A stretch of DNA of 64,000 nt from Chlorobaculum sp. MV4-Y (GTDB taxonomy: Bacteria; Bacteroidota; Chlorobiia; Chlorobiales; Chlorobiaceae), in contig NZ_CP104202.1 in NCBI RefSeq assembly GCF_025244685.1, positions 1,812,471 to 1,876,470 of the forward strand. Direction: 5' to 3'. Below the pieces are notes generated by a model, which saw nothing but the letters and a program-made list of their open reading frames with translations, searched no databases and was not told the DNA's origin. The position numbers and the translations under genes are program-made. The first letter of the stretch is position 1, and each line of letters begins with the position of its first letter. Below are positions 9,012-16,302 of this stretch, one piece after another.

Positions 9012-9431
9012 TTACTTGTTCCCGGTTGTTTTCTGGAATGAGCCAGCAATGTTCTTAACTGCCTCAGACGCCGAAACCCCTACATCGCCAACCGCTTTTG
9101 CCGCGTTGCTGGTCGCGTTTTCGACATTTTTCACTGCATCGTTGTACAGCTCACCAGCCGAACGGGACACGTCCTTCACGGTAATCGCAACGCGATCGAT
9201 GGTTTCCCCAACAACTCCGCCCGAACCGCCAAGAATATTGCTGATACCAGATGCATCGACCAAAGAACCGACTGTTCCCGTAACCGTTTCGACAACGCTG
9301 CCCGCCACCTCAAGACCGCCAACGATGGCGCTCTGACCGGTCAGGAGCAGACTTTCCGCAAGAAAGGTCAGCCTGTCGGTAAAATCAAGTTCCTTGAAGT
9401 CCTTGCGAAGTTTCTGATACGATTCTGACAT
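9012..9431 (-). CDS. csmC: Chlorosome envelope protein C
   Basis: This 139-residue protein is recognised as CsmC, a minor protein of the chlorosome envelope. The N-terminal part ([14 protein letters not shown]) is followed by Gly/Ala/Val-rich stretches ([35 protein letters not shown]) that would form amphipathic or hydrophobic helices able to lie in the lipid monolayer. The C-terminus is Ala/Lys-rich. An AAGGAG ribosome site stands 7 bases before the ATG. It is the first gene of the csmC-csmA unit, with its own promoter-like sequence and a 5'UTR hairpin. The neighbour upstream on the strand is an ArsA-like ATPase gene. Confidence 0.93.
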   Translation of the reverse strand: MSESYQKLRKDFKELDFTDRLTFLAESLLLTGQSAIVGGLEVAGSVVETVTGTVGSLVDASGISNILGGSGGVVGETIDRVAITVKDVSRSAGELYNDAVKNVENATSNAAKAVGDVGVSASEAVKNIAGSFQKTTGNK

Positions 9432-9448
9432 TGTAATTCTCCTTTTTA

Positions 9449-9470
9449 CCGGAGCCTGTACAGCCCCCGG
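9449..9470 (-). promoter_or_regulatory. 5'UTR hairpin of csmC
   Basis: CCGG... to ...CCGG forms a 9-pair stem with one mismatch and one G-U pair around a GTAC loop, ending just before the csmC ribosome site. Such placement can protect an mRNA 5' end or affect initiation; this is inference. Confidence 0.4.
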
Positions 9471-9476
9471 CTACTG

Positions 9477-9505
9477 GTTTTATGGTGAAATTTACAGTCG
9501 CTCAA
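9477..9505 (-). promoter_or_regulatory. Possible promoter for csmC-csmA
   Basis: On the minus strand TTGAGC and TAAAAC are separated by exactly 17 bases, each matching four of six consensus positions. It lies 46-74 bases upstream of csmC. The match is modest. Confidence 0.35.
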
Positions 9506-9551
9506 AGCTAATAAAAAAATCAGCCATGCTCAAACACAAGCAAGCCATGCG

Positions 9552-10769
9552 TCATGCCTTGTTATACTCCCTCGTGCGGTGATGTTGCCCCTGCTTTTCG
9601 AGATCAAACGGAATATGAAGCCACTTGTCCTTGAAAACGGCATCGCCGGGCTCCAGACCAGTCAGACTGACCGGCAGAGTGATGATCTTGCGCTGGTTAC
9701 CGATCTGCACGAACAACTCATCACCGGTCACCCACACGTCGATATCGACAGGGTTGGCGAACATGAGTTTGAGCTGAACTTCATACACATCTCCTTGGCG
9801 GACAAACTTGATCGGCGGCTCGTCATACATCATACCAGATGGATCGGTATCGCCGTAGATGTCATGCGCAAAGACCTCAAGCGACTTCACGCCGACAATC
9901 TCCTGATCGTACATTTTCAGCTTTTTGACTGGCAGCGGAGAGAACCCCTCCTCGATCTCACCGAGATATTTCTGCTGGATACCTTTCCACTTTTCGAGAT
10001 AACCGCTGTTCTCCTGCGCGTCGAGAAGTTTGTTGACCAGCACCATATCGACCTTGAAACCGTAGAGATTCAGGTAGGTCAGCGCACGCATGGTCTCCTT
10101 GATTGACATCTTCTCGGCATTCATCACCAGTCTGACGGTCGACTTGACGTTGTCGGTCAAAATCTCGCGGATATCTTCGAGCTCGTCGAACACCTGATCG
10201 ACCGACTCGATGGCATCTTCCGGAGGAATGTAGTAGGCAATCTTGTCCGACATCTTGGAAAGCGGCTTGCTGAGCGGGCGGACAATGTATTTGTTGACGT
10301 TCTTGACCGCCTTCATGCCCCACGAAAGAGTATCGGGCAATGAGAGCAGGCGAAGGGTTTCACCGGTCGGCGCCGTATCGAGCACGAGCGCATCATAGAG
10401 ACCGGCGGATTTGTAACGTTTGATGCGGAGCAGAGAGAAAAGCTCCTCCATGCCAGGAAGAATCGTCATTTCATCTGCCATGACGCCGGAAACGCCCTGG
10501 GCCATGAAAACGCGGGTGTAGTACTTCTGTACAGAATGCCAGTTCTGCTTGAGGTCAACATAAGGGTTCACCTCGATGGCGTGAAGGTTTTCCTTGATCT
10601 TGGTCGGCTCGGCGCCAAGCTGAATGTTGAATGAATCGGAAAGGCTGTGGGCGGGATCGGTGGAAAGCACGAGGGTGCGATGACCCATTTCGGAAAGACG
10701 AACTGCCGTGGCGGCTGAGACGCTTGTCTTGCCCACACCACCCTTACCAGTGAAAGTTAATATTCGCAT
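9552..10769 (-). CDS. ArsA/Get3-family ATPase with HSP20-like C-terminal domain
   Basis: This 405-residue paralogue of the ATPase at 4882-6036 has Walker [10 protein letters not shown] (residues 8-16), switch I STDPAHSLSDSF, and canonical switch II DTAPTGETLRLL. After about residue 320 comes a beta-rich HSP20-like domain (VYEVQLKLMFANPVDIDV; GDELFVQIGNQRKIITLP). The C-terminal tail is charged. I see no CxxC and no arsenite-site cysteines. In related systems these ATPases move or chaperone hydrophobic proteins, and HSP20-fused forms are common in green sulfur bacteria. It sits directly upstream of csmC on the same strand, with a 120-base gap, so co-expression with chlorosome proteins is possible but unproven. 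Confidence 0.87.
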   Translation of the reverse strand: MRILTFTGKGGVGKTSVSAATAVRLSEMGHRTLVLSTDPAHSLSDSFNIQLGAEPTKIKENLHAIEVNPYVDLKQNWHSVQKYYTRVFMAQGVSGVMADEMTILPGMEELFSLLRIKRYKSAGLYDALVLDTAPTGETLRLLSLPDTLSWGMKAVKNVNKYIVRPLSKPLSKMSDKIAYYIPPEDAIESVDQVFDELEDIREILTDNVKSTVRLVMNAEKMSIKETMRALTYLNLYGFKVDMVLVNKLLDAQENSGYLEKWKGIQQKYLGEIEEGFSPLPVKKLKMYDQEIVGVKSLEVFAHDIYGDTDPSGMMYDEPPIKFVRQGDVYEVQLKLMFANPVDIDVWVTGDELFVQIGNQRKIITLPVSLTGLEPGDAVFKDKWLHIPFDLEKQGQHHRTREYNKA

Positions 10770-11094
10770 GAACCAGGCATTGGAAGTTTATTGTACAGCC
10801 AAGATTGTAAAGATATACTTCTGGCATCATTATGCAAAGGAACATTCACCACATCGCGCATGCAGAGCCGTACCACACTGCGACACAGCAACGCATTCCC
10901 GAACTTCTTAAAGTTATTATATGATTGTTTTTCAAACGTTTATTCTGATTAAGACAAGCGTTTACCAAGGATACTCATTTGCAAAATCCCGGCAGGGACT
11001 CTTAATTATTGTCAGATACTTTTCAAAAGCGGGACAGCTATAGACCAAAATCGTCCCGCTCGTCTGAAAATCGCAATCCGGAACACTCTCGCCC
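10770..11094. other. Divergent intergenic region (ArsA-like gene / pyrK)
   Basis: 325 bases between divergent genes. It contains GCGGGAC (11029-11035) pairing with GTCCCGC (11053-11059), a 7-bp hairpin about 40 bases before pyrK. On the minus strand AT-rich sequence such as TTTACA/TAAACT could be a promoter for the ATPase. No gene is seen. Confidence 0.45.
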
Positions 11095-11889
11095 ATGCTT
11101 AAAACCAGCACAATTTCCGACGTCAGAACCCGTATTTCAGCCATCAGGCCTGCTGGAGCTGACGTCTCGATCCTGTCGATGCCTTGCCCAGAAATCGCCG
11201 CTACAGCCCGGCCTGGAAACTTCGTCAACATCAAGGTCAGTGCTGGCGATCAACCCCTGCTCAGGCGTCCTTTCTGCATCCATAACGTGCAGGGCGGCAC
11301 CATTGATGTCATGGTGAAAAACGTCGGCCGCGGCACGTCACTGCTTTGCGAGGCATCGTGCGGTGAAAGCCTGCTGGTGCTTGGCCCGCTCGGCAATTCG
11401 TTCGGCGTCAACACCGGTGATTTTGATTCCGCACTGTTAGTCTCCGGCGGCATCGGTACCGCTCCGATGCTCTTTCTCGAAAAAACGCTGGCCGCAGCTG
11501 GCATTCCATTCCATCACCTGGTGGGTGGCCGGAGCCGTTCCGATCTTCTGACCACCGGCCTTTCCAACGTCAGCACCTCGACCGACGACGGCTCCGAAGG
11601 ATTCCACGGTAATGTGGTGCAACTGCTTGAAAAGCATCTGGCTGAACGGACAAATACCGGGCGTGTCAAGGTTTTCGCCTGCGGCCCCAACCCAATGCTC
11701 AAAGCGCTCGCCCTCTTCTGCCGTGATCGCGCCATTCCGTGCGAGCTGTCGCTCGAATCGATCATGGGTTGCGGCGTCGGTATCTGCTACGGCTGCATGA
11801 TCGAACTCAGCAACGCCGACGGGGATAAGGAGAGCATTCTGCTTTGCCGCGAAGGTCCGGTCATCAACGGGAGCCGCTTTACCGCCTGA
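11095..11889 (+). CDS. pyrK: Dihydroorotate dehydrogenase electron-transfer subunit
   Basis: 264 residues. The layout is FAD-binding (RPFCIHNV), NAD-binding (SGGIGTAPMLFL; FACGPNPMLKAL) and a C-terminal [2Fe-2S] cluster with IMGCGVGICYGC and a fourth Cys in LLCREGPV. This is the PyrK pattern, the subunit that passes electrons from PyrD1B to NAD in pyrimidine synthesis. pyrD is not adjacent. Related ferredoxin-NADP reductase-like subunits share the fold, but the C-terminal cysteine set favours PyrK. It is followed by ssb in the same direction. Confidence 0.88.
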   Translation: MLKTSTISDVRTRISAIRPAGADVSILSMPCPEIAATARPGNFVNIKVSAGDQPLLRRPFCIHNVQGGTIDVMVKNVGRGTSLLCEASCGESLLVLGPLGNSFGVNTGDFDSALLVSGGIGTAPMLFLEKTLAAAGIPFHHLVGGRSRSDLLTTGLSNVSTSTDDGSEGFHGNVVQLLEKHLAERTNTGRVKVFACGPNPMLKALALFCRDRAIPCELSLESIMGCGVGICYGCMIELSNADGDKESILLCREGPVINGSRFTA

Positions 11890-11968
11890 CTTGAACAATA
11901 ACGAATAATCATGTAGCTTGTTGGGCAAAACCAACAACAAGAGAATTGCATAAATCCCGCACAACACT

Positions 11969-12457
11969 ATGGCAAGAGGTTTGAACAAAGTAATGCTGAT
12001 CGGTCATCTCGGCAACGATCCCGAACGCCGCGAAACCGCATCGGGCCAGTCCGTCGTCAATTTCACCCTTGCAACCAGCGAAGGCTTCAAGGACAGCAGC
12101 GGCAACTTCCAGGAGCGCACGGAATGGCACCGGATCGTCGCATGGGGCAAGCTGGCAGACATTTGCAGCCAGTACCTCAAGAAAGGACGCCAGGTCTATA
12201 TCGAAGGACGCCTGCAAACGCGCTCATGGGATGACAACAAGACTGGCGAAAAAAAATACGTCACCGAAATCGTATGCACCGATATGCAGATGCTCGGAGC
12301 GAAAGATTCCGGTGGCGGCACGAACGACGCTTCTTATTCGCAGGATCGCCCATCTTACTCGCGTCCGTCGAGGCCAGAGCCTTCGTCCGGCAATTACGGC
12401 GCAAGCCCATTATCTGGCGGAGCGCAGGAGTTCGAAAAAGACGACTTACCCTTCTGA
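11969..12457 (+). CDS. ssb: Single-stranded DNA-binding protein
   Basis: This 162-residue protein starts [19 protein letters not shown], the classic SSB opening, followed by an OB fold ([27 protein letters not shown]). A Gly/Ser/Pro-rich disordered linker spans about 115-150, and the acidic tip DDLPF binds replication and repair partners. Length is typical. It lies between pyrK and holA; the following gene starts 25 bases later, which suits joint transcription of two replication genes. Confidence 0.95.
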   Translation: MARGLNKVMLIGHLGNDPERRETASGQSVVNFTLATSEGFKDSSGNFQERTEWHRIVAWGKLADICSQYLKKGRQVYIEGRLQTRSWDDNKTGEKKYVTEIVCTDMQMLGAKDSGGGTNDASYSQDRPSYSRPSRPEPSSGNYGASPLSGGAQEFEKDDLPF

Positions 12458-12482
12458 CCAGAATTTCCGGCACTGACCCCGC

Positions 12483-13523
12483 ATGGCTGACCTGAAAAAA
12501 CAGATTACCTCAGGAAAAATCGCTCCCGTCTATTTTTTTTATGGTCCGGAAAGCTGGCTCAAGGAGGAGATTGAAACACAACTGAAGGCGGCCATTTTCC
12601 CCTCGGAAAATGAAGCCGCCCTCAATACGCTTATCCTGTACGGCCCCGACCTCTCACTTGGCCAGATCGTTTCAGCGGCCTCCGAATACCCGATGTTCAC
12701 CGAAAAAAAGCTGGTAATCGTCCGCCAGTTCGACAAGCTGAAAAAGGTAACCGGCAAAATGGAAAGCCAGCGACAGGAGGAGTCGCTCCTGAGCTATCTT
12801 TCCGATCCACCTTCATTTACCGTGCTGGTGCTCGATGCAGACGAGATCGAAAAAAAGGAGCTTGAAAAAGCCCCGTACAAGCATCTCAAGGCGTTCCGGC
12901 ATGACTTCGGAGCCATTAAAAATGCTGATCTCTTCGCCGCCGAACGGGCCAAAGAGGCCGGATGGGAGTTCGAGCCAGACGCGCTGAAAACCTTCTCGGC
13001 CTACATCGAACCATCATCCCGGCTGATCTGCCAGGAGATCGAGAAACTCACGCTCTACGCGTCAAACAAACGCCCCGACCGCCGCATCACCCTCGACGAC
13101 GTCTGCGACTGCGTGGGCATTTCGCGTAAGTACAACGTTTTCGAACTTGAAAAAGCGCTGGTTGGCAAAAATCTCCGGCAATGCAGCGGCATTGCGTTGA
13201 TGATTATGGAGCAGGAGGGGCAGAAAGAGGGGCTCATGAACATCGTGCGCTACCTGACCACCTTCTTCCTGCGGATATGGAAGCTCCAGGCGCCTGGCGC
13301 ACAGCAGCTCTCCCTTCAGGAAACGGCGGCGATGCTCGGCATGTATGGACGCCAGGAGTATTTCGCCAAAAACTTTATCGGCTACGCCCGCCAGTTCAGC
13401 ACCACCGAAACCGAAAAAGCCATTCTCGCCCTGCGTGACGCCGACGCCGCACTCAAAGGCATCATTCCCTCTCCCGACGACAAATTCACCCTGCTCAAGC
13501 TGATGCAGCAACTCTTCAGTTGA
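12483..13523 (+). CDS. holA: DNA polymerase III subunit delta
   Basis: 346 residues, matching HolA length. Near the N-terminus [15 protein letters not shown] is the degenerate nucleotide-site region of the delta clamp-loader subunit. Then come the [15 protein letters not shown] strand, the middle domain ([12 protein letters not shown]), and the C-terminal collar domain ([13 protein letters not shown]). It opens the sliding clamp within the clamp-loader complex. It ends 35 bases before a convergent SDR gene, with no strong terminator visible in that gap. Confidence 0.88.
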   Translation: MADLKKQITSGKIAPVYFFYGPESWLKEEIETQLKAAIFPSENEAALNTLILYGPDLSLGQIVSAASEYPMFTEKKLVIVRQFDKLKKVTGKMESQRQEESLLSYLSDPPSFTVLVLDADEIEKKELEKAPYKHLKAFRHDFGAIKNADLFAAERAKEAGWEFEPDALKTFSAYIEPSSRLICQEIEKLTLYASNKRPDRRITLDDVCDCVGISRKYNVFELEKALVGKNLRQCSGIALMIMEQEGQKEGLMNIVRYLTTFFLRIWKLQAPGAQQLSLQETAAMLGMYGRQEYFAKNFIGYARQFSTTETEKAILALRDADAALKGIIPSPDDKFTLLKLMQQLFS

Positions 13524-13558
13524 GGAAAAAAGCTGTGGCTTGAGTGAACAGCATTTCT

Positions 13559-14566
13559 CTACAGCCACCCCTGTTGCTTGTACCATACCAACGTTTCAGC
13601 AACACCCTTTTCCAGTGAAATGCCCGCGGTAAACCCGAGTTCCCGCTCCGCTTTTTCCGGGCTGCATACCCAGTAATCCTGCACCAGTTCATTGGCTTTG
13701 TCCTGGTTGATCAGAGCCGGACGACCGGTCAGTTTCGCAACGCTGCCGAGCACCGCGCCCAGACCGAACACCAGCGGCTTCGGCAGGTTTATGCGAAGCA
13801 GTCGCCTAAAGCCGAGCACCGGACGGGCAGCCGCAACCACCTCATCCCAGGCGTAGCCACGAGGCGAGGTGATGAAGTAGTCCTGACCAACCGCTGCCTC
13901 CGAATCAAGCGCGAGCAAAATCCCGTGAATCAGATCATCGACATGAATCATGCTGAAGCGCTGCCGTTTCCCGGGACCTGCCGAGAGCAGATACCCTTTT
14001 TTCATCATGGTGAAGACTTCGAGAATATCGCGATCTCCCGGCCCGTAGACGGCAGGCGGGCGGACGATGGTGAGCGGAACGCTTCCGGCGTGCCGCCGCG
14101 CCGCCTCTTCGCCGAGCAGCTTGCTGCGCCCGTAGGCGCTCACCGGGCTGGGTCGGTCGCTCTCCCGGACGCCCGGCGAGGGCGACGATGCCGGCCCCAT
14201 AGCGGCAAGCGACGAGACCAGCAAAAAACGACGAAGTCCCGGATTGTGACGTTTCACCGCTTCGAGCAGGTTTTCGACCGGCGTCACGTTACCCTCGGCA
14301 AACCCGGCTTCATCGACCGCTTTAGTCACGCCGGCAAGGTGGATGATCGATGCCACGCCAGAAACGGCTCTGCCGAGAGCCTCCCGATCGCCATAAGCCG
14401 CGCGAACCTCTTCTACGTCCTTGCGATATCCCGGCAGCGATGCACTGCGGCTTTCGGGTCTCAGCAGTACCCGCACTCGCTGACCCTGCCTAACGAGAGT
14501 ATCGACCATTCTCGAACCGATAAAACCGGTCGAACCTGTAACCAGAATCACTCCATCCATAAACAT
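13559..14566 (-). CDS. NAD-dependent epimerase/dehydratase (extended SDR)
   Basis: 335 residues. The Rossmann motif TGSTGFIGS stands near residue 10 and the catalytic YGRSK (YxxxK) near 150, with a Ser just upstream, all as in extended short-chain dehydrogenases. The overall pattern (IIHLAGVTKAVDEAG; IVRPPAVYGPGD) is closest to dihydroflavonol-reductase or 3-beta-hydroxysteroid-dehydrogenase-like enzymes. The substrate cannot be read from sequence. It is divergent from the serine-palmitoyltransferase-like gene at 14725. Reductases of this family work in bacterial ceramide synthesis, so a shared lipid pathway is possible (inference). Confidence 0.85.
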   Translation of the reverse strand: MFMDGVILVTGSTGFIGSRMVDTLVRQGQRVRVLLRPESRSASLPGYRKDVEEVRAAYGDREALGRAVSGVASIIHLAGVTKAVDEAGFAEGNVTPVENLLEAVKRHNPGLRRFLLVSSLAAMGPASSPSPGVRESDRPSPVSAYGRSKLLGEEAARRHAGSVPLTIVRPPAVYGPGDRDILEVFTMMKKGYLLSAGPGKRQRFSMIHVDDLIHGILLALDSEAAVGQDYFITSPRGYAWDEVVAAARPVLGFRRLLRINLPKPLVFGLGAVLGSVAKLTGRPALINQDKANELVQDYWVCSPEKAERELGFTAGISLEKGVAETLVWYKQQGWL

Positions 14567-14724
14567 TATCCTCTTTTATCCAGTGATTGCCGTCCTTTAC
14601 TGCCCGTGCACACCAACAGACAACGCCCTGATGAGCAGACAAAAAACACAGCCCCGTTTATCGAAAAAATGAAATTTTTAATACATTTCTGTTTCATAGC
14701 AGAATCCGCAATACTGCTCAAGCC

Positions 14725-16005
14725 TTGCTAACACGATTTGCGGAAGAGCTCCATCATCAATTTCAAGTGCCTGGCAAAAACGTGGAAGTAAAACCGCAAA
14801 CTGTGGAAAAAACGAAAGATATATTCAAAAAGTGTGTGGATTTCACCCTTGCCGACGAAGTCAAAGCACTGGGAGTATATCCTTTTTTCCACCCTATAGA
14901 TGACTCTGAAGGACCGGTAGTCTCTTTCGAAGGCCGAAAATTCGTGATGGCCGGCTCGAACAACTATCTTGGCCTGACCAACGATCCGAGCGTCAAGCAG
15001 GCATCAATCGACGCCATCAAGAAATACGGCACAAGCTGTTCCGGTTCGCGCTACATGACCGGCACCGTCAGGCTCCATATCGAACTTGAAGAGCAGCTTG
15101 CCGACTTTTTCGAAAAAGAGCGCTGCCTGCTTTTCAGCACCGGCTACCAGACCGGCCAGGGCATCATTCCAACCATCGTGCAGCGCGGCGAGTACATCGT
15201 CGCTGACCGCGACAATCATGCGAGCCTAGTAGCGGCATCGATCATGGCGATAGGCGGTGGCGCAAACCAGGTTCGCTACAGGCACAACGATATGGCTGAC
15301 CTCGAGCGGGTGCTCAAGAACATTCCCGAAAACGCGGGCAGACTGATCGTCTCGGACGGCGTTTTCTCTGTCTCCGGCGAAATCGTCGATCTGCCGCAGC
15401 TTGTCGCTCTTGCAAAAAAATACAATGCCCGGATCGTCATCGACGACGCTCACGCCGCTGGCGTCATCGGCAAGGGCGGTCGTGGCACGCCATCCGAATT
15501 CGGACTGGTTGACGAAGTTGATCTCATCATGGGCACCTTCTCCAAAACCTTCGGCTCGCTTGGAGGTTACGTTGTCGGTGAGCGCTCGGTGATCAACTAC
15601 ATCAAACACAATGCGTCATCGCTCATCTTCAGCGCCTCGCCGACGCCAGCCAGCGTGGCTGCCGTACTGGCAACACTGAAAATCATCAGGGAACAACCGC
15701 AACTGACCGAGCGCCTGATTGCCAATACCGACTACGTCCGCCAGGGACTGCTGAAAGCCGGATTCACGCTTATGCCATCTCGTACGGCGATCGTGACCGT
15801 ACTGATTGCCGACCAGATGAAAACCCTCGTTTTCTGGAAAAAGCTCTTCGATGCCGGAGTCTATGTCAACGCCTTCATCCGTCCGGGAGTCATGCCCGGT
15901 CACGAAGCGCTCAGAACCAGCTTCATGGCCACCCATGAAAAAGAGCACCTCGACAAAGTCATCACCGAATTTGCAACCATAGGACGGGAACTCGGCGTGA
16001 TATAA
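14725..16005 (+). CDS. Alpha-oxoamine synthase (serine palmitoyltransferase / KBL-like)
   Basis: 426 residues. It is a PLP enzyme that condenses an amino acid with an acyl-CoA. It shows [23 protein letters not shown], the cofactor pair [10 protein letters not shown], and the Schiff-base lysine in [13 protein letters not shown] (about residue 274). The 50-residue N-terminal extension and SRYMTGT are more like serine palmitoyltransferases and sphingolipid-type synthases than BioF, and no other biotin gene is near. An aminoglycosphingolipid has, as I recall, been reported from Chlorobium, which would fit. The start is uncertain; downstream starts in the first 25 codons are possible. A terminator follows. 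Confidence 0.82.
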   Translation: MLTRFAEELHHQFQVPGKNVEVKPQTVEKTKDIFKKCVDFTLADEVKALGVYPFFHPIDDSEGPVVSFEGRKFVMAGSNNYLGLTNDPSVKQASIDAIKKYGTSCSGSRYMTGTVRLHIELEEQLADFFEKERCLLFSTGYQTGQGIIPTIVQRGEYIVADRDNHASLVAASIMAIGGGANQVRYRHNDMADLERVLKNIPENAGRLIVSDGVFSVSGEIVDLPQLVALAKKYNARIVIDDAHAAGVIGKGGRGTPSEFGLVDEVDLIMGTFSKTFGSLGGYVVGERSVINYIKHNASSLIFSASPTPASVAAVLATLKIIREQPQLTERLIANTDYVRQGLLKAGFTLMPSRTAIVTVLIADQMKTLVFWKKLFDAGVYVNAFIRPGVMPGHEALRTSFMATHEKEHLDKVITEFATIGRELGVI

Positions 16006-16037
16006 GCCGTTAAGCGGATTCACAGAATTTATGCGAC

Positions 16038-16068
16038 AAAGCCCTGCAAAATCTGCGGGGCTTTTTTT
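16038..16068 (+). terminator. Terminator after the oxoamine synthase gene
   Basis: AAAGCCCTGC pairs with GCGGGGCTTT (one G-U) across a short loop and leads into a 7-T stretch. Confidence 0.8.
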
Positions 16069-16215
16069 CTGCAAACGGACGGTCAGCAAAGCAACATGCT
16101 TTGGAGTTTGCGTTAATTCACCATAAATTTACAACATTCTGCACGTTTCTCAACATGATGCGATGATGCGTACGATCAGATACACCGATACCCTCCCTTT
16201 TGTGCCGATGAGCAA

Positions 16216-16248
16216 CAGCGGGTCGCAACAGTCAACCACTGCCCGCTG
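16216..16248 (+). promoter_or_regulatory. Leader hairpin ahead of the TonB-dependent receptor
   Basis: CAGCGGG (16216-16222) and CCCGCTG (16242-16248) form a 7-bp stem with a 19-base loop, 54 bases before the receptor start. No T-run follows. The conserved cobalamin-riboswitch core is not recognisable, so its function is open. Confidence 0.35.
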
Positions 16249-16302
16249 TAATTCCGTGTTTTCCAACGATCACTCAACACCAACAACCCAACACGCACAA
16301 TC

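Noticed and set aside
4882-10769. Arsenite efflux (ArsA pump) role for the two ATPases
   Set aside because: No arsB, arsR or arsD is nearby, the metal-binding cysteines are missing, and each is a single-ATPase form with an HSP20-like tail.
16130-16302. Possible cobalamin riboswitch before the TonB-dependent receptor
   Set aside because: There is a hairpin and a CCACTG string, but the conserved B12-box and the GGTGNAANTCC-type core are absent.
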